Positions 1-15,727 of a stretch of 64,000 bases of DNA are shown here, piece by piece; the first letter of the stretch is position 1, and every line of letters begins with the position of its first letter. The stretch lies in the NCBI GenBank assembly GCA_964035545.1, contig OZ037766.1:5743722-5807721 (forward strand). The letters run 5' to 3'. The stretch comes from Bugula neritina (Eukaryota; Bryozoa; Gymnolaemata; Cheilostomatida; Bugulidae). The notes under the pieces were generated by a model, which ran no database searches, was not told the origin of the DNA, and saw only the letters and a program-made list of their open reading frames with translations. The position numbers were made by a program, and so were the translations under genes.

Positions 1-1401
1 CAGTAAAGTAAGTTGTTTTTATGATTTTAAACCTAATTTGCCAAATAAATATGTGAACTGTTATAATAATTAAGTTTTTGTGACTTCAATTTCTTTCTGT
101 TGTCTTAAGAAGGAATTTCTTTACTTTTACTTTTACAATGCAAGCTTTATATAAAAGCTTACATTTACACTGTGTCAGCATGGATGCTTATGTGTTGTGG
201 TGGATGCACAGATGCAGGCCACAACTCAACCTATTGCCTAATACCAACAGTTTTTATTTCTCACAAAACTAACCTATAACCGTCAAAACATCTTGTTAAA
301 TTAACATTAATCAACAGAGCTATTTCTGACAGCATTTTTAATTAATGAAGTTAAAAACAAAAAATAGTATAATACTTACAATTATTTGGACAATAAAGTT
401 TAAGTTGTTTGCATCTTTAACAAGAGGAAAATTGAGCTGTACTGACTCATCAAACAAAAGCTACCAGTAAAAAGCTAATACTGCAACAGCTTTCACAAAA
501 AGCTTTCATCAAACAATATTTTACTTTAAGCTAGAACGAAAAGCTCCTGCAACACCCACAACTATATATAGTGATACCAAGCGCAGCTCTACAAAGACTT
601 GTTATAATATTTGACAAACAACTACAATAATGTGAATATAGTTGCATGATTATTTAGCTGAAAATACACTCTCCTGCGAGATAACCATATTTAAAGTTAC
701 ATACTTGTGCTGCATATCTAAGTGTTAGATTGTATATAGTTTGCAAAGTTTTATCTCTGCTGAAACAGACTAAGTTAACTGATAACTAAACCAATTAGTT
801 ATTTGCACTATTTCTCCAACAATTAAACTGGACCTGAATTAAAGCATTGTCTATTTAACATTAAGATATATTGTAGGTATGGGCATGCTATGCTTAGCAT
901 TTGAAATTTGATTTGTATAAAAAGACAATGACTTCAAGACCAGGTCTGTATCATTTTTATTAACTGCCCTTGCGCATCATTTTAATACTTGTTTACTATT
1001 TAAAAATAACTAATAAGTAAACGGTGATGGAGCTTCACCGAGAAAACTCTTTAACCACTAAAACTAGTTGCAGTACTAAAACAAACTATTTTACTCATCA
1101 ATATAATTATGCATTTACTGATTGCTGAATGATTTTGGAACTGGATATCAAACATTTACTTAAAATTATCACGGGTGGGCAACACGATGGTAGCTTGAGT
1201 GTTAAAAAGCAAACCCACCTCCATAAAGTAATTCATAACATAAGCTCATTGAACAAACATCCTTCAACTTAATGAAATAATGCAGCTGATGTATAGATGC
1301 AATTCGTACTCACATGTACATGTATGTATTTTACTAACAAAAAACTTTACACAACTTAGTGCATCTGTTAAACCAAGTTTTCGTCATATTTTACTTTTCA
1401 G
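1..1401. other. Upstream sequence or intron of the first gene
   Basis: AT-rich sequence with no exon I can support. It precedes an acceptor-like TTTTCAG at 1395-1401, so it is probably intron of the gene whose last exons follow. No repeat family was recognised. Confidence 0.5.
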
Positions 1402-3752
<2,351 letters not shown>

Positions 3753-3867
3753 ATACTGACAAAAGTGAAGCTTGTAGAAAAAGCAATTGAGATGCTTTTA
3801 GCACTGCCTTTATTAACATAGCATGCATGTGACAAACATTATATATACAAAATAGTGAGAGTAAAAC

Positions 3868-3873
3868 TTTATT
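3868..3873 (-). terminator. Candidate polyadenylation signal of the enoyl-CoA hydratase gene
   Basis: TTTATT on the plus strand is AATAAA on the minus strand, about 80 nt past the stop codon at 3952-3954. Position and sequence fit a normal short 3' UTR. Confidence 0.4.
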
Positions 3874-3936
3874 TTATCAAAAATAACGTTCAGGTATAAA
3901 ACTGTAAATTATTGAAATACTTTTCACCGACTATTA

Positions 3937-3946
3937 AATAAATAAA
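3937..3946 (+). terminator. Candidate polyadenylation signals of the first gene
   Basis: Two overlapping AATAAA hexamers lie about 185 nt after the TGA at 3750-3752. They reach almost to the stop codon of the convergent gene at 3952, so the two 3' UTRs probably overlap. Confidence 0.35.
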
Positions 3947-3951
3947 TTCAG

Positions 3952-6266
3952 TTATTCATTTGAATAGTTTGGTTTCCTTTTCTCTATAAATGCCATCATA
4001 CCCTCCAGCCTGTCGTCCTACAGCAAAATATTCGTTATAATTATAAAACAGTAAACTACTTAGAGGCAAAAGGCAAAAGCTTCAAAATAAACTATTTTTC
4101 ACTTAAAAATGACGATGCAAATTCATTTATTTCAAAAATATACAAAACATTTCTACCACAACAAATAATTTTTGTAGCTCTGATACTCTGACCATAATAA
4201 ATATTCCCTGTAGCTTAATTTAGTCTCAACTTACTGTTGCAAATGTAGAGTGAAACATTCGTTTTTCAAAGTGAAGTCCTTCTGCCAGAGTCATTTCAAA
4301 AGCTAAAAACATGAATCATGCATTCATATTCTGAATTACTAATTGAAATGTTTTATGTCATATTACCTGTAAATTGTTCAAGCCTACAGTAAGACAGCTT
4401 TCATATAACTAAATTTTTTAGCCTTGTTTTCATAAACACTCAGTGGTAAATCAATATAATATATATTTCATAAAATAGATTTTACTTAAAACAATAATGA
4501 GTCTTTGCATTAATGAGAAGTTGAAGCAAAATATCAAACCTTTGTTAGTAGCTTCTTTGCACATTGAAGTAACAAGGTGGGAGTTGGCTGCTATTTTCTC
4601 AGCTTTTTCTATAACTTTTGACAACAAGTCTTTCGCTGGAAAAACGTCTGCAACTAGACCTGCATACAAAATTTACCATAAAAACAGTTTTTACCATACC
4701 AACAACAAACAAAAACAACAAAAGAAAAGTAATTTGTAAGCTAACTCATGTTCTTTTAAAAGAAATCCAATAGAGAATATAATCTTGACCGCATATAAAA
4801 CGTCAACATTATTTCTTAACATATTATTATTAGCTTATCATATATAATATATAATACTACTTTACCATAACATATAACATATATAACATTAAACACATCA
4901 TACAGTAATATAGGATATCTAACTTACTGTATGATAAAATAAAACATGTAACTTACCATACTGTTTTGCTTCGCCGGCAGTGATAGGATCTCCAGTAAGC
5001 ACCATTTCCATAGCCTTAGACTTTCCAACAGCTCGTGGAAGACGTTGTGTGCCGCCCGCACCTTTAAAAATATGCAATAAAATTTGTCTACCAATGTAAT
5101 AGCAATAGTACAGATGAAAATAAATGCAGTTCATCAAATCAGCTTACCAGGGATAATTCCAATCTTGATTTCAGGCTGACCAAAATTAGCAGTGTCTCCA
5201 GCATAGATGATGTCACACATCATCGCTATTTCGCAACCCCCGCCATACTACAGGAGAGTAGAAAATAGAAATTAGTTTATTTTTTATATCTTGTGTATGC
5301 AATTTTTATTTTAACATTTTTTTTATTTTAAACATTCTAAATATTCACATACAACTTAACAGCTACTTACAGCGTATCCATTAACAGCAGCAATCAAAGG
5401 CTTTCGAAATGACGCTATTTTATCCCAGTGACTAAGGAACTTTGCCTTATATATATCAGCATACTTGGCCACTGGCGCCATTTGCTTGATGTCAGCTCCA
5501 GCTAGAAGTAAAGTGAAACAGTGTAACAATAGGTTCTTAGACATAAAATATAGAATAATTAATTTGTGTTTCGATATTATAAATGACAGCAGTGTGCTTT
5601 GCTCAAATAGCAAAGAAGGATAAAATACTCGACAGTTTAAACAAATTGAAATGCAACTTCTCAACTAGTATCTAAAGTCTCAGTATTTGTTGTAACTCAT
5701 AGTGTATGTGACGCATACCTGAGAATGCTTTGTTTGAACCTGTCAATATTACACAACCAATGCTGTCGTCAGACTCAAAGTCATCGAGTGCATTAGAAAC
5801 TTCTAGCATTAATGGGTCACAGAGAGCATTTAGTGCTGATGGTCTGTCCAGCTCAATATAACCAACATTACAGCCTTTTCCAACAGTTCTAACATGAATA
5901 TATTTATACTTCCTTTCTTCTACAAACAGGTGATTGACGCTTCTAATATGTCATACCTTGTATTATATCAAAATGAAACTTCAGAAGTGTTTACAACTTA
6001 AAATAGGAGAGCAGCCTAAAGTTAATAATGCTAGTTTTGTGGCATTGAGAATTAACAAAAATTAAATATACATAGAAAATGAAGCTATATTGAGTTTATT
6101 ATAATATTGATAATATACTATACAGTCAAAACTTTATAGCATTATTATTCAAGTAAAAATTACCTTGCTGTGATACACCTTTTAGTGCTCTGTTATGAAT
6201 GTGTGGTTCGTGTGCTCCCCCAATAACATGCTTTTTAACTACTTTCAGTCGTTCAGCACTGTTCAT
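3952..6266 (-). CDS. ECHS1: Enoyl-CoA hydratase, short chain, mitochondrial type (ECHS1-like)
   Basis: This enzyme hydrates trans-2-enoyl-CoA in mitochondrial beta-oxidation and valine breakdown. Eight exons on the minus strand, in coding order: 6266-6164, 5919-5719, 5501-5371, 5247-5148, 5061-4957, 4659-4540, 4302-4235, 4017-3952. Their sum is 894 nt, giving 297 aa against about 290 in human. The crotonase fold is clear: the oxyanion-hole segment AGADIKQM, then NGYAYGGGCE with the first catalytic Glu, then [18 protein letters not shown] with the second, and the conserved ending [11 protein letters not shown]. Phases agree at every junction. The start is the least certain part. The 34-residue first exon ([17 protein letters not shown]...) is only weakly like a mitochondrial presequence, and an acceptor-like AATAG stands just upstream of it, so an additional 5' exon is possible. 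Confidence 0.9.
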
Positions 6267-8632
6267 TTTACCCGGTACCCCTATTAAGAAAAATTTGAAA
6301 TGCTTACTGATACAGTTTAGTACATAACAGTTACATATGTAGCTCTATCACTAGTTGACAACATGATCTATTTATGAACCTTTGATTATTCTTCAAGAGT
6401 TTGGCAGTAAAATTCAATGTGTTCAGCAAATTAAACTTCAAGCAAACATGTTTACATATCTATTGCTAAAGTCTTAAAAATATATGTTTGCTATTATGTG
6501 ATATAATAACATTAACATCTGATTATTAACTATACTCTAAATTATAGTTAATTATATAAATTGTCATAGAATTAGATAAAAATTAAAATTGGGTAGGTCG
6601 TAAGACTAAGAATAAGAGTAACTGTAACTGACTAACTGTGTAAGCACCAAAACGAATATGGCAAAATCTGAAAATGATATTCATATGCACTAAATATAAA
6701 TATATCATACTGATACCTACACTTACTTCAATATCAACTAGAAGTGTAACTTAAACTATATTCATATCAGTATAATATTAAACTAATATTGGATATTTAT
6801 CTTGATCTCCACACTTACAGTTACTCTCACTCTCAGAGTCAGACTGAGACTTAGACTTAAAGTTGAAGACTACACAAGACGCTTAGAGATAACGTTGAGC
6901 TCGGGCCATTTAAATTATTAAGTAATTATTACATTATTACATACAGTACAAGTCACAATTAAACTGACCTAAAATGAAAACCTGTATTAATGGCTACAGA
7001 TTAAAAAATCAAAGACAATCCTGAAAAGTTGTCATACTAATAAAAGACGCCCTTTTTAATTGAGAAAGTGGATGTAGTTGACGCGGTAATTAAACATATT
7101 ATGTAACACTATCTTTTATTGGCGCATTTGAATGAAATCACGTATTTAAGTAGCTCGATAAAAAATGAAATGCGAATACAGTAGGGGATAACTCTATTAT
7201 CGCAACTAATATACTATCTAGTCATGATTTATCTAGAGTTATCTTTCCTGGAACACAATAAATATAACATTGGATGGTTCAAATACACACACCTGTATGC
7301 CCAACAGCGCAATAACATGAACTTTTTCAAGATCTGGCTGTTTACTTCAATTATATACATATTATAGCGTTTCAAATTGGGTTTTTAAACTGCTTTATAA
7401 TTCTTTGTTTCATTGCATTTACGAAATTGAGTAAAATTAAATGTTGTCGCAACAAATTCTACATGTTTTTACTATAGTTTGTTTAATTGTTATATAAAGA
7501 GTATAGTTTCAGGTATTCGAGTAGTGCACATAATACAGAACGATATCAAAAAACTTGACAGATAAAAGTTCAAGTTGTTACTTTAGGCTGCTAACATTTA
7601 AATGGAAGGCATAAAACACGTGATTTTAGGTCTATTGTGATACTGAAGACATCTGAAAGTAAGATAACTTGAACTCAAAGCTAGAAGAAACTAAGGATGT
7701 AAAGCCTACATACGCTTTCATTCTATTTTCATGTTAGAAAGTTCCTTTGTAGTATCAATACCGTATCACAGTAAACAGTATATAATAGCTGATTTATAAA
7801 GTAATTAACGTGTATAATATGAAATAGAGTATAGATAACATGTATACTTTAGCACTTATATTCCCACCTTATTCGTTTTAGTCCTTGCAAGTATAACGGC
7901 CAATTTTAGCACTTATATTTTAAGTGTATGAATATTTTAATATTTAACACTTTTTATTATAGAATAGAGGGTAATATATTATATATTATATTATATATCA
8001 TTCTAGCGAATTATTTGAAAAAAAATTGAATAAAATAAAACTCATTAAATTTCGAGTTTTGCCTTAAATATTGCAATATCCTTTGAAAGACCTTAAATCC
8101 TAAGTTTTAGCCAAATCACGCCGTTGAACTTTGTTATTATATATAATTAAACCAAGTAGACTACTCATGTTTATTCTTTAATTGGTCTTCAGTCATCCTT
8201 TTACTTTTATGCACTTATTACGTACTGTGGTTTCTCTTTCAATCACCATTTATATGTCAGCTCTGTTATTATGGACTAAAACACTTGCTATGCACTTACA
8301 TAATCAATATTGAAGCCAACGCTTGTTCATGCATTCAATATTGATCGAATTCATGGCAATTAAAAATTTATGCTGCTAATCCATAAAGTCATTCAATCTA
8401 ACACAAAAGGATGATAAAAAAACTTTTGTTAAAACAAGGATATAACAAATTAACATATCAGATATATTCGCCATTCAATATATAAGCCAAATTTATTTTC
8501 TTATAGACATTTTTAACTAGTGCATCGTATAAATAACAATGTGTTTAGATCCAAAAAACTGTGACCACAGCATTAATTAATTGGAAACATAAACATATAA
8601 TTGGATATAAACTGATAGCACTCTGCCCAACA

Positions 8633-8728
8633 TCACACACACACACGCGCGCACACACGCACACACACACACACACACACGCGCACACGCGCACACACGC
8701 ACACACGCACACACGCACACACACACAT
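8633..8728. repeat. CA/CG purine-pyrimidine microsatellite
   Basis: About 96 bp of alternating CA and CG dinucleotides, an imperfect array with CGCG and CGCA interruptions. The sequence type favours Z-DNA. Confidence 0.9.
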
Positions 8729-9627
8729 TCTTAAGCATTTGCTATATCCGAAACATGTAGTTAAATGTATTTGACATTGTATAGTTGTGAGTCTCATTTG
8801 AGTTTCAGTTGTGAAGCATGTCTACAGTGATTGCGCAACATACTACACATAACTACTAATTGCTTTGATATTCATTAGAAAGCTAATTGTTTGGCTGAAG
8901 TGAAGCAATGATTGGCCAACGTTGAAGAGAATTGATTTTTAATGTCGTGCAAAGAGCTATATAAATATTACAATCAAAATAGATGCTTTTTATATTCCAT
9001 GGAGACAGTCGATATATTAAGTACCTGCAAACACAAGCTGCAACTGCCACTAGAATACAAAGCAGTTTAAAATAAAGTGCCTGTTACACACTGCTAATAA
9101 ACTAGCCGAATAGAAACTATTAATTTGAATAAATTCAGACAATACCACGACTAGGTAAGTAAAATTACACCTTTTCTTTAATTAACCAAAAATGCTTAAC
9201 CATTTGCTTTCACAATATAACATTATATTTTCATTACCAAACTGTGTAACAGCTGGGTGGCAACTTGTCTATTGCTACTGCATGATATAAATCACAGCTG
9301 TAATTGAGAGAACAAATACATTGAGATTAAATTCCTACACCATAGACAAACAGTAGCACAATGACTGAAATAAGATCTGTAATTCTCACACAATTGATCA
9401 GCTAAATGACGTATGCCACGACACCTTCAGATCATATTTCATAGTTCACCGGCTCCTTTAGTGAAAGAGATCAAAAATGCTTTTCTACAAATATTATGGG
9501 TCAAATATAACTGTTGTACTATGACAATAAGTACATTGCTTATATATTTGAAAAATATTTACTTTGCAATATACTATTGTTAAACAGAGTTCATGTTTTT
9601 TTAATTAATTTGGCTTTTTATGTGTCA

Positions 9628-9630
<3 letters not shown>

Positions 9631-9713
<83 letters not shown>

Positions 9714-9761
9714 TGTGTGTGTGTGTGTGGGTGTGTGTGTGTGTGTGTGTGTGTGTTGTGT

Positions 9762-9852
<91 letters not shown>

Positions 9853-9870
9853 TGTGTGTGTGTGTTGTGT
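9631..9870. repeat. Interrupted (GT)n microsatellite
   Basis: About 240 bp of GT repeat broken by a few GGG, TTG and CTG interruptions, unlike the perfect array near the left end. Peptides read through it are low-complexity artefacts. Confidence 0.95.
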
Positions 9871-10427
9871 AATGTATGTTGTGCGTGGGCACATGGGTGT
9901 ACATGTGTGAGAAATATAGTTTAATAATTTACTTTTTTCACAACTATTTTTAGAATATGATCATGTAACTATATTTAGCATATTATAAAATGCTGAATCT
10001 GAATATAGCATTACAAAGTTCATAGCTAAAACGTTCCAAACTTCACACCAAAAATGTTAAGATAATTATTAAGATAATAGATTTATACAATACATCGTAA
10101 ACAACAAAACATATTTCAAACAACGGCTTTTTTATCAGATGATTCTGTTGGTTTATGTTTGGCTATTGTGTTTACCTAAAGGAGTATTGATTTAAAAAAG
10201 CATACAATTAAGCAAGCATATTCATTGAATGTATCATACCAATTATCAAGTAAGGCATATGACTCTGTGCTCATTCAGCTGCTATGTTGTGTAATTGAAC
10301 TAACATAATTTCTACTCCAGATTATGAAGTGAGCTGGTTACGGGACTGTTTAGCAGATTTATCAAAAAAAAAATAAAAGAGAGAAACTGCAAATCCTCAA
10401 TCAGAAGTTTTTCCAAACAGCTTAATT

Positions 10428-12793
10428 ATGGGGGCATTACAATCCAACCCTATTGATAACTTGACAAATGAGGAGATAAGTGAGCTAACAGACACTTTCA
10501 ACATGTTTGATGATGATGGAAGTGGTACTATCAGCACAGAAGAGCTGGGCCAGGTCAGTTTTCTTACTTCTCTCTGCTTTGATAAAGAGTTTCCCAGTTC
10601 ATCTTGAATAAGAAAAGAATCGAAACACTTACCTAACTTTTCATTAATCCTTAACTTATGAGAACAACTAGTCTGTTGGTTAGTTAACAGTGATTTTACC
10701 TTTTCTAACAATTTGACAAAAATGATTTAAATCATGTGTCAAATTATATATTATGAATTACTATGAAAATTGAGGTAACAAGGATGTTATGATGTTATTT
10801 TGATTTACACAGTTGTTACAGAGCCATATTTCTTACGCATACACATCTAAAACCACTCAAATATGATTATAGATAACATAACAAGGCTCTACCAAAGCTA
10901 TTTTACTTCGTAAGAAAATGCAGTAGTTTCCTATGACCTCACCAGAGTAGAACTGATTTGATTATACTGTTTATGTACTATTGAGTGCTAGAGTAGGGAA
11001 GAAATTATCATCAGCATAACATCAACAAGTTTCTGGTCACGTTATTGATACTTTAGTGTAGAAATGTTATTGCCATAGCGTTATGCTATCATTATTAGTT
11101 CAACGTGAAGCATAAGCTGTGTTGTAATGTAAAATCAATGCGAGGTGAAAACTCTAGGCTCTTGATAATTGCATAAAGCCATTATTATGGCTGGCTCGTA
11201 GTGTTGGAATGTCTGTATCGGTGCAAATAGTAATTAGTAATAAATTAAAGTGTGCAAACATTTAATACTTCATAAACCGTAATTGCAATTGCGATCTTTT
11301 CTGATTTATATTTGTCTAATTAACATCAACAAGTTATATCACGGCACTATTACACAACATGCCAGTATAGTTTTCTGACTTGATAACACCTCTACTACAC
11401 ACTAACGCTGAGTCAGCATACAAAAGGCCATTTCAAGATTACATAATAACTCCAAACTTTCTTTTTTTGTCTTGTAAAACTGAGAATATAATATAATATA
11501 ATGTAATATAATATAATATAATATAATGATATAATATAATATAACACAATAGTTATTTTATAATGTAATATAATATAGCATAATGTATTATAATATGGTA
11601 GAATAGGATGTAATATAATATAATATAATATAGTGCGATATAATATAATATAATATAATGTAATATGATATATTTGTATAATATATTTGCAGCAGCAATG
11701 TGTGCTCCTACAAAGTTGCAGTAGTCACATATTATAAGCCTAATGTGCATTTTAAAATCTTTTCTATGGATCAAAATTACGGTTGAAATTTATACTAAAT
11801 CATGAATATTCTGATATAATGTTAGCTATATATTAAATTTCTCAGCTTTCTCAGTCATTTTCTATATAGTAAATGATAGCTTGCAATTCAATAACAAACT
11901 GTAGGTAATGAGGGCTCTAGGCCAGGACCCCACAGAGGATGAGCTAGAGGCTATGGTTGAGGATGTGGATGAAGATGGTAGTGGGAGTATTGAAGTTGAC
12001 GAGTTCATAAAAATGATGGCTAAAAGATCTAAAGGTAATCCCAGTACTTTATTACTAGGAAATAGTAGTTTAAAAAAGACATTCTATCAAACATACTGAT
12101 TCAACACAGAGCATGTTGCTATTATATAAGAAAAGAGTTGTAATTTAACATAATATTGCCAGGTAAATATTTAGCAACTATTCGTGGTACATTTATATAC
12201 ATTTATCCAATTAGAAATGCTTTTGAATTCTCCACACTTAGTTCTAAACATACTGTTTACTAGCAGTCTTTGATGTCTAGAGTTAGCTGAGTAATAAATC
12301 AATTTGAAGTTACACTAATGCCTCAGGTGTACAGTAAAGTTGTATAACGGCTTTACTGCAGTAACCATTATGTTATGATATTCATTAGCCTGCAGAAATC
12401 TGGGGTCTATCACGTGGTTCATGAACTTGTTATAATGTTGCAGCCAGTGTCTAATACCAAATATCAGCATCGATTTGATATTATATTTAGCATTATCATT
12501 ATTGAATTTATCATTATTATTATTATTTATTAATATTTATTTATTATATTTATTTATGTTATGTTTTTATAGGGTATGAAAAAGAAGTAAAAATGGCGTT
12601 TAAAACTTTCCACACAAATGGCTTCATCACCAAAGTTGAAATAAGAAAGATCTTCTCATCTCTAGGAGAGGTGTTGACAGACAAAGAAGTCAAACTTCTA
12701 CTCAAAACTGCCGGAGCAAACTCTGAAGGAAAAATTAATTACAAACAATTTTCAACTATGATGAAAGGCATACTAGAAGCTCAAAATAAGTGA
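10428..12793 (+). CDS. Troponin C/calmodulin-like EF-hand protein
   Basis: Three coding exons: 10428-10553, 11905-12034 and 12573-12793, together 477 nt and 158 aa, the usual size of troponin C. Two sites in the N-terminal lobe have complete 12-residue calcium loops: DDDGSGTISTEE (residues 28-39) and DEDGSGSIEVDE (64-75). The C-terminal lobe keeps the helices but not the loops: site III is shortened by about two residues (FHTNGFI) and site IV reads ANSEGKINYKQF, lacking acidic ligands. Family knowledge: troponin C and calmodulin-like proteins are two-lobed calcium sensors. Inference: calcium is bound only by the N-lobe here. An acceptor-like AAACAG at 10415-10420 suggests a 5' non-coding exon upstream. 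Whether this is a muscle troponin C or another calmodulin relative cannot be decided here. Confidence 0.85.
11486..11675. repeat. AT-rich pentanucleotide (ATAAT)n-type array
   Basis: Intron 1 of the EF-hand gene carries about 190 bp of imperfect TAATA/ATAAT repeats with G and C substitutions. Confidence 0.85.
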
Positions 12794-15727
12794 AGCAGAC
12801 ACCAAATAACTTTCCGGGACCAATGAGGTTTTTGTTAAAACTGTTACATTGAAGCTCTGATATTTAATTTTTTTAGCTTACTAAGCTACTTCAACCATCA
12901 TGCATCACTCTACCCCCTTAGGTAATATTTACACTAATACTCAGTTAAAACCAATGATTGCACCATTTATATGCAGCAAGCTACATACTATTTTCTGGTA
13001 CATAATGCTATATCATATTATTCCGGCAGTGCATATGAAATGCATTAAGTGCAGCAGCCTATTTTGCTTTAATTCTGAAATCAGAACATCATTTCCTGTT
13101 TATGTTTTACTACGCACATAGATTTACATTTTTCACAAGTATAGAAATGTGTTGTTTTTATAATTCAGATAAGAAAATTATAACTGACAATGTTAATACT
13201 GTACGCTTCAACTCACTAAAATATGTACATAGTTTTATATAAGCTGTATTAAAATATTTTTTATTGATATATATTGTAAGATTTATATGCGTGTATTTTG
13301 AGGCTAATACATAATGCCTAGAACTAGAAACAACATTTTAATGATTTTATCATTTAGTTCAAGTAGCAGTTGATTGGTTTACAAACATGTCAGTTTATAC
13401 TACTTAGTAGCCTAAGTTCAGGTTTTACTAACAAACAAAGGTATGGAGGGTTTATTGAACTGCCTATCTTTACTGGAGACAAGTACACTAAGGCTAAGCT
13501 ATATTGCAAAAAGTAGGTAATTGTTATTTATAAAAGGCGGGCAAGGCAGCAGATTCTGCAAGTGTAAACAGATTTGCGAAATAATGCAAATTGCTGCCAG
13601 CGTTATGTTAAAGCTAATGGTGTTATGAAATCAAGTACTTTGTATGCCATGTCAAGTATAGCATTAACCTGCTGTCAAGTGCCAATTACATTTATTCATG
13701 CTAGATCAGTGATTGGGTGAAAATAAAGCACACCAAAGTCACAAGCCAATAATTGCATGAATTTTTATTGTGCAAAATTTATTTCATAAGCATGTAGCAC
13801 AACATAAAAACATGCATATATACAAATCATTTTGCATTCCATTACTAATTAATATTTATTTATTATATTTATAAGCTACCAAACTGGCTTTGTTTATTAA
13901 ACTCAGAATGCCTTGATTATAAATTTTAAAATAAAATCCCAATATTTAATTTGTAAGTGAAATGCTAATTTTTTTTCTCCAGAATGATACTTTTAGAATA
14001 GCTCATTTCCTTATGATGAATGATAATATATAAAAATAAACATATAAACAAAACGCTAGATTAGTATTTTGCAGCTATACCGTGAGCACTGTAGCTAATG
14101 CAGTGCTCACAGCTTAATAGATGATTAATAATAATCAACTGTAGATGCAGTTTTATGCTAACCTTTTCCTTCACTACATTAAAGATTTATTTGTTAGTTT
14201 TGTTTTGTTTTAACTGCAGTCCTAATGAACAGATTAATTTTTGATGAACTGTGAAATCACAGTAAAGGTAAAATTTGAGTTAGCATATTTAGAATGCATT
14301 GAGCATAGCTTAGTAAAGACATGCATTTACTACTGTAGATATTTGTGAACTTAAATTATCATTGATTAATATCCAACCTTTTGAAAGTTTTCCTCTTAAA
14401 TTCAACCCAATGCATGCAGATTTTGTTAGAAGTTTATAGTTTGTGAAAATTAAATAGATGCATGTATATATGCATATATGTATAAGGCAAATGGGAAGAA
14501 ATGGGCGAATGTTTGGTGGTACACAGCAGAGAAAAGCAGTGCAAGACAAATGCAACAATATTTTCTAAAGTTCTGAGGAACTAATGAAGCATATTTGATA
14601 CTTTTATTTTCCTCCTTTTGTCAAGGTATTGTGTATATGTACTATTAATCTTACTCTAAACAGTCTTTACCATTGCAATGGCTGCGATGTAGTTGACTCA
14701 GAAAACAGCTGAGTGCTGTTAAAAAGTCAAAAGGTCGTGACATTTCAAATGTGATGAAAACATTTGATACCTGCTGAGCAGGAAGATGAGTTTATATACA
14801 TCATGAGATGCGCTGCCGGTGTTGAATATCAATAACTACTTCGAGGGTTGTAACATTGTTTGGCAATTTCCTTTTAAATAACCTATAAAAGTTTTACTGA
14901 TATTCCATAGAATGAGGTAGGCTGACTATTTCTCATAGGTTTAACATAAACAGAACACGCACATTTTATATTGACTTGTTTTACTATCTCAAAGATCTCT
15001 ACAAAATCTCATCAGGATTGCTTATCACCTGTACTTATTTTTGGCACTCTCTCGAAAAAAAATGTACTAGGTATTAACAATATGAGATCGTAAACAAAAG
15101 GGAAAATCACCTCTTTAAAGAAGTCAAATCCAAAATTAGCATTTTGCAAGACACAGGCTATTACCAAAATCAAACGCTCTAATCAGATAGCTGTATAATT
15201 GTACATCTTTGATTGGGCCAACATTAAACTTTTCATCCAATTAATTCAACATAATTACTCGCAGAAAATGCTTTGAATTTACCAATTAATAATCAGTTAC
15301 TGCTCAATCGGTAACTTATAAAAAATAGTGCATACAGATATCCTAATATGCATAACTATATACAGTAAGGCTCAGATTATTGCTACACATGAGTAATAAA
15401 GTTTGTAATTATATTCTATGGCTTTCCATCAACACATACAGTTTGTTATAAAAAAGATCAATATAAAAATATATTAAGCTTCAATATTACCGCTTCAACA
15501 CACAACATATGATTACCATTCTACAGTATTTCTCCTTAGTAATACCAAAAGTAAGCTGGAATAGCAGTTAAAATATAAATATGTAAGTATATAAATATCC
15601 AAAATTTGACCAGATACTGACAGGATATGTCAGCAAACCATTAATCATTTAATTAAACAAAGTTAGCAATTTTCCTTTGAGCAGTATAGCAGATACAGTT
15701 AGTGTTCATCACATTGGTATATGCATA
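12794..15727. other. Spacer between the convergent EF-hand and VPS11 genes
   Basis: About 2.9 kb of AT-rich sequence holding the 3' UTRs of both neighbours. There is an AATAAA on the plus strand at 13722-13727. A perfect 10 bp stem with a 9-nt loop lies at 14082-14110 (GTGAGCACTG and its complement). No coding exon is supported. Confidence 0.5.
14082..14110. repeat. Small perfect hairpin
   Basis: GTGAGCACTG, a 9-nt spacer, then CAGTGCTCAC. The stem is perfect but too short for a microRNA precursor. No function is assigned. Confidence 0.4.

Larger units (their letters stand above)
6267..10427. other. Intergenic spacer between the enoyl-CoA hydratase and EF-hand genes
   Basis: About 4.1 kb with no coding exon I can support. 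It holds a CA/CG array (8633-8728) and an interrupted GT array (9631-9870). It should also hold the promoters and any 5' non-coding exons of the two divergent neighbours. Around 6590-6860 there are diverged inverted pieces such as AGAGTAACTGTAA and its complement, which look like a decayed inverted-repeat element. Confidence 0.5.

Noticed and set aside
4497-4739. Open frame on the plus strand
   Set aside because: It lies opposite the enoyl-CoA hydratase exon at 4540-4659 and is its antisense shadow.
9605-9910. Low-complexity frames
   Set aside because: Products of the interrupted GT array.
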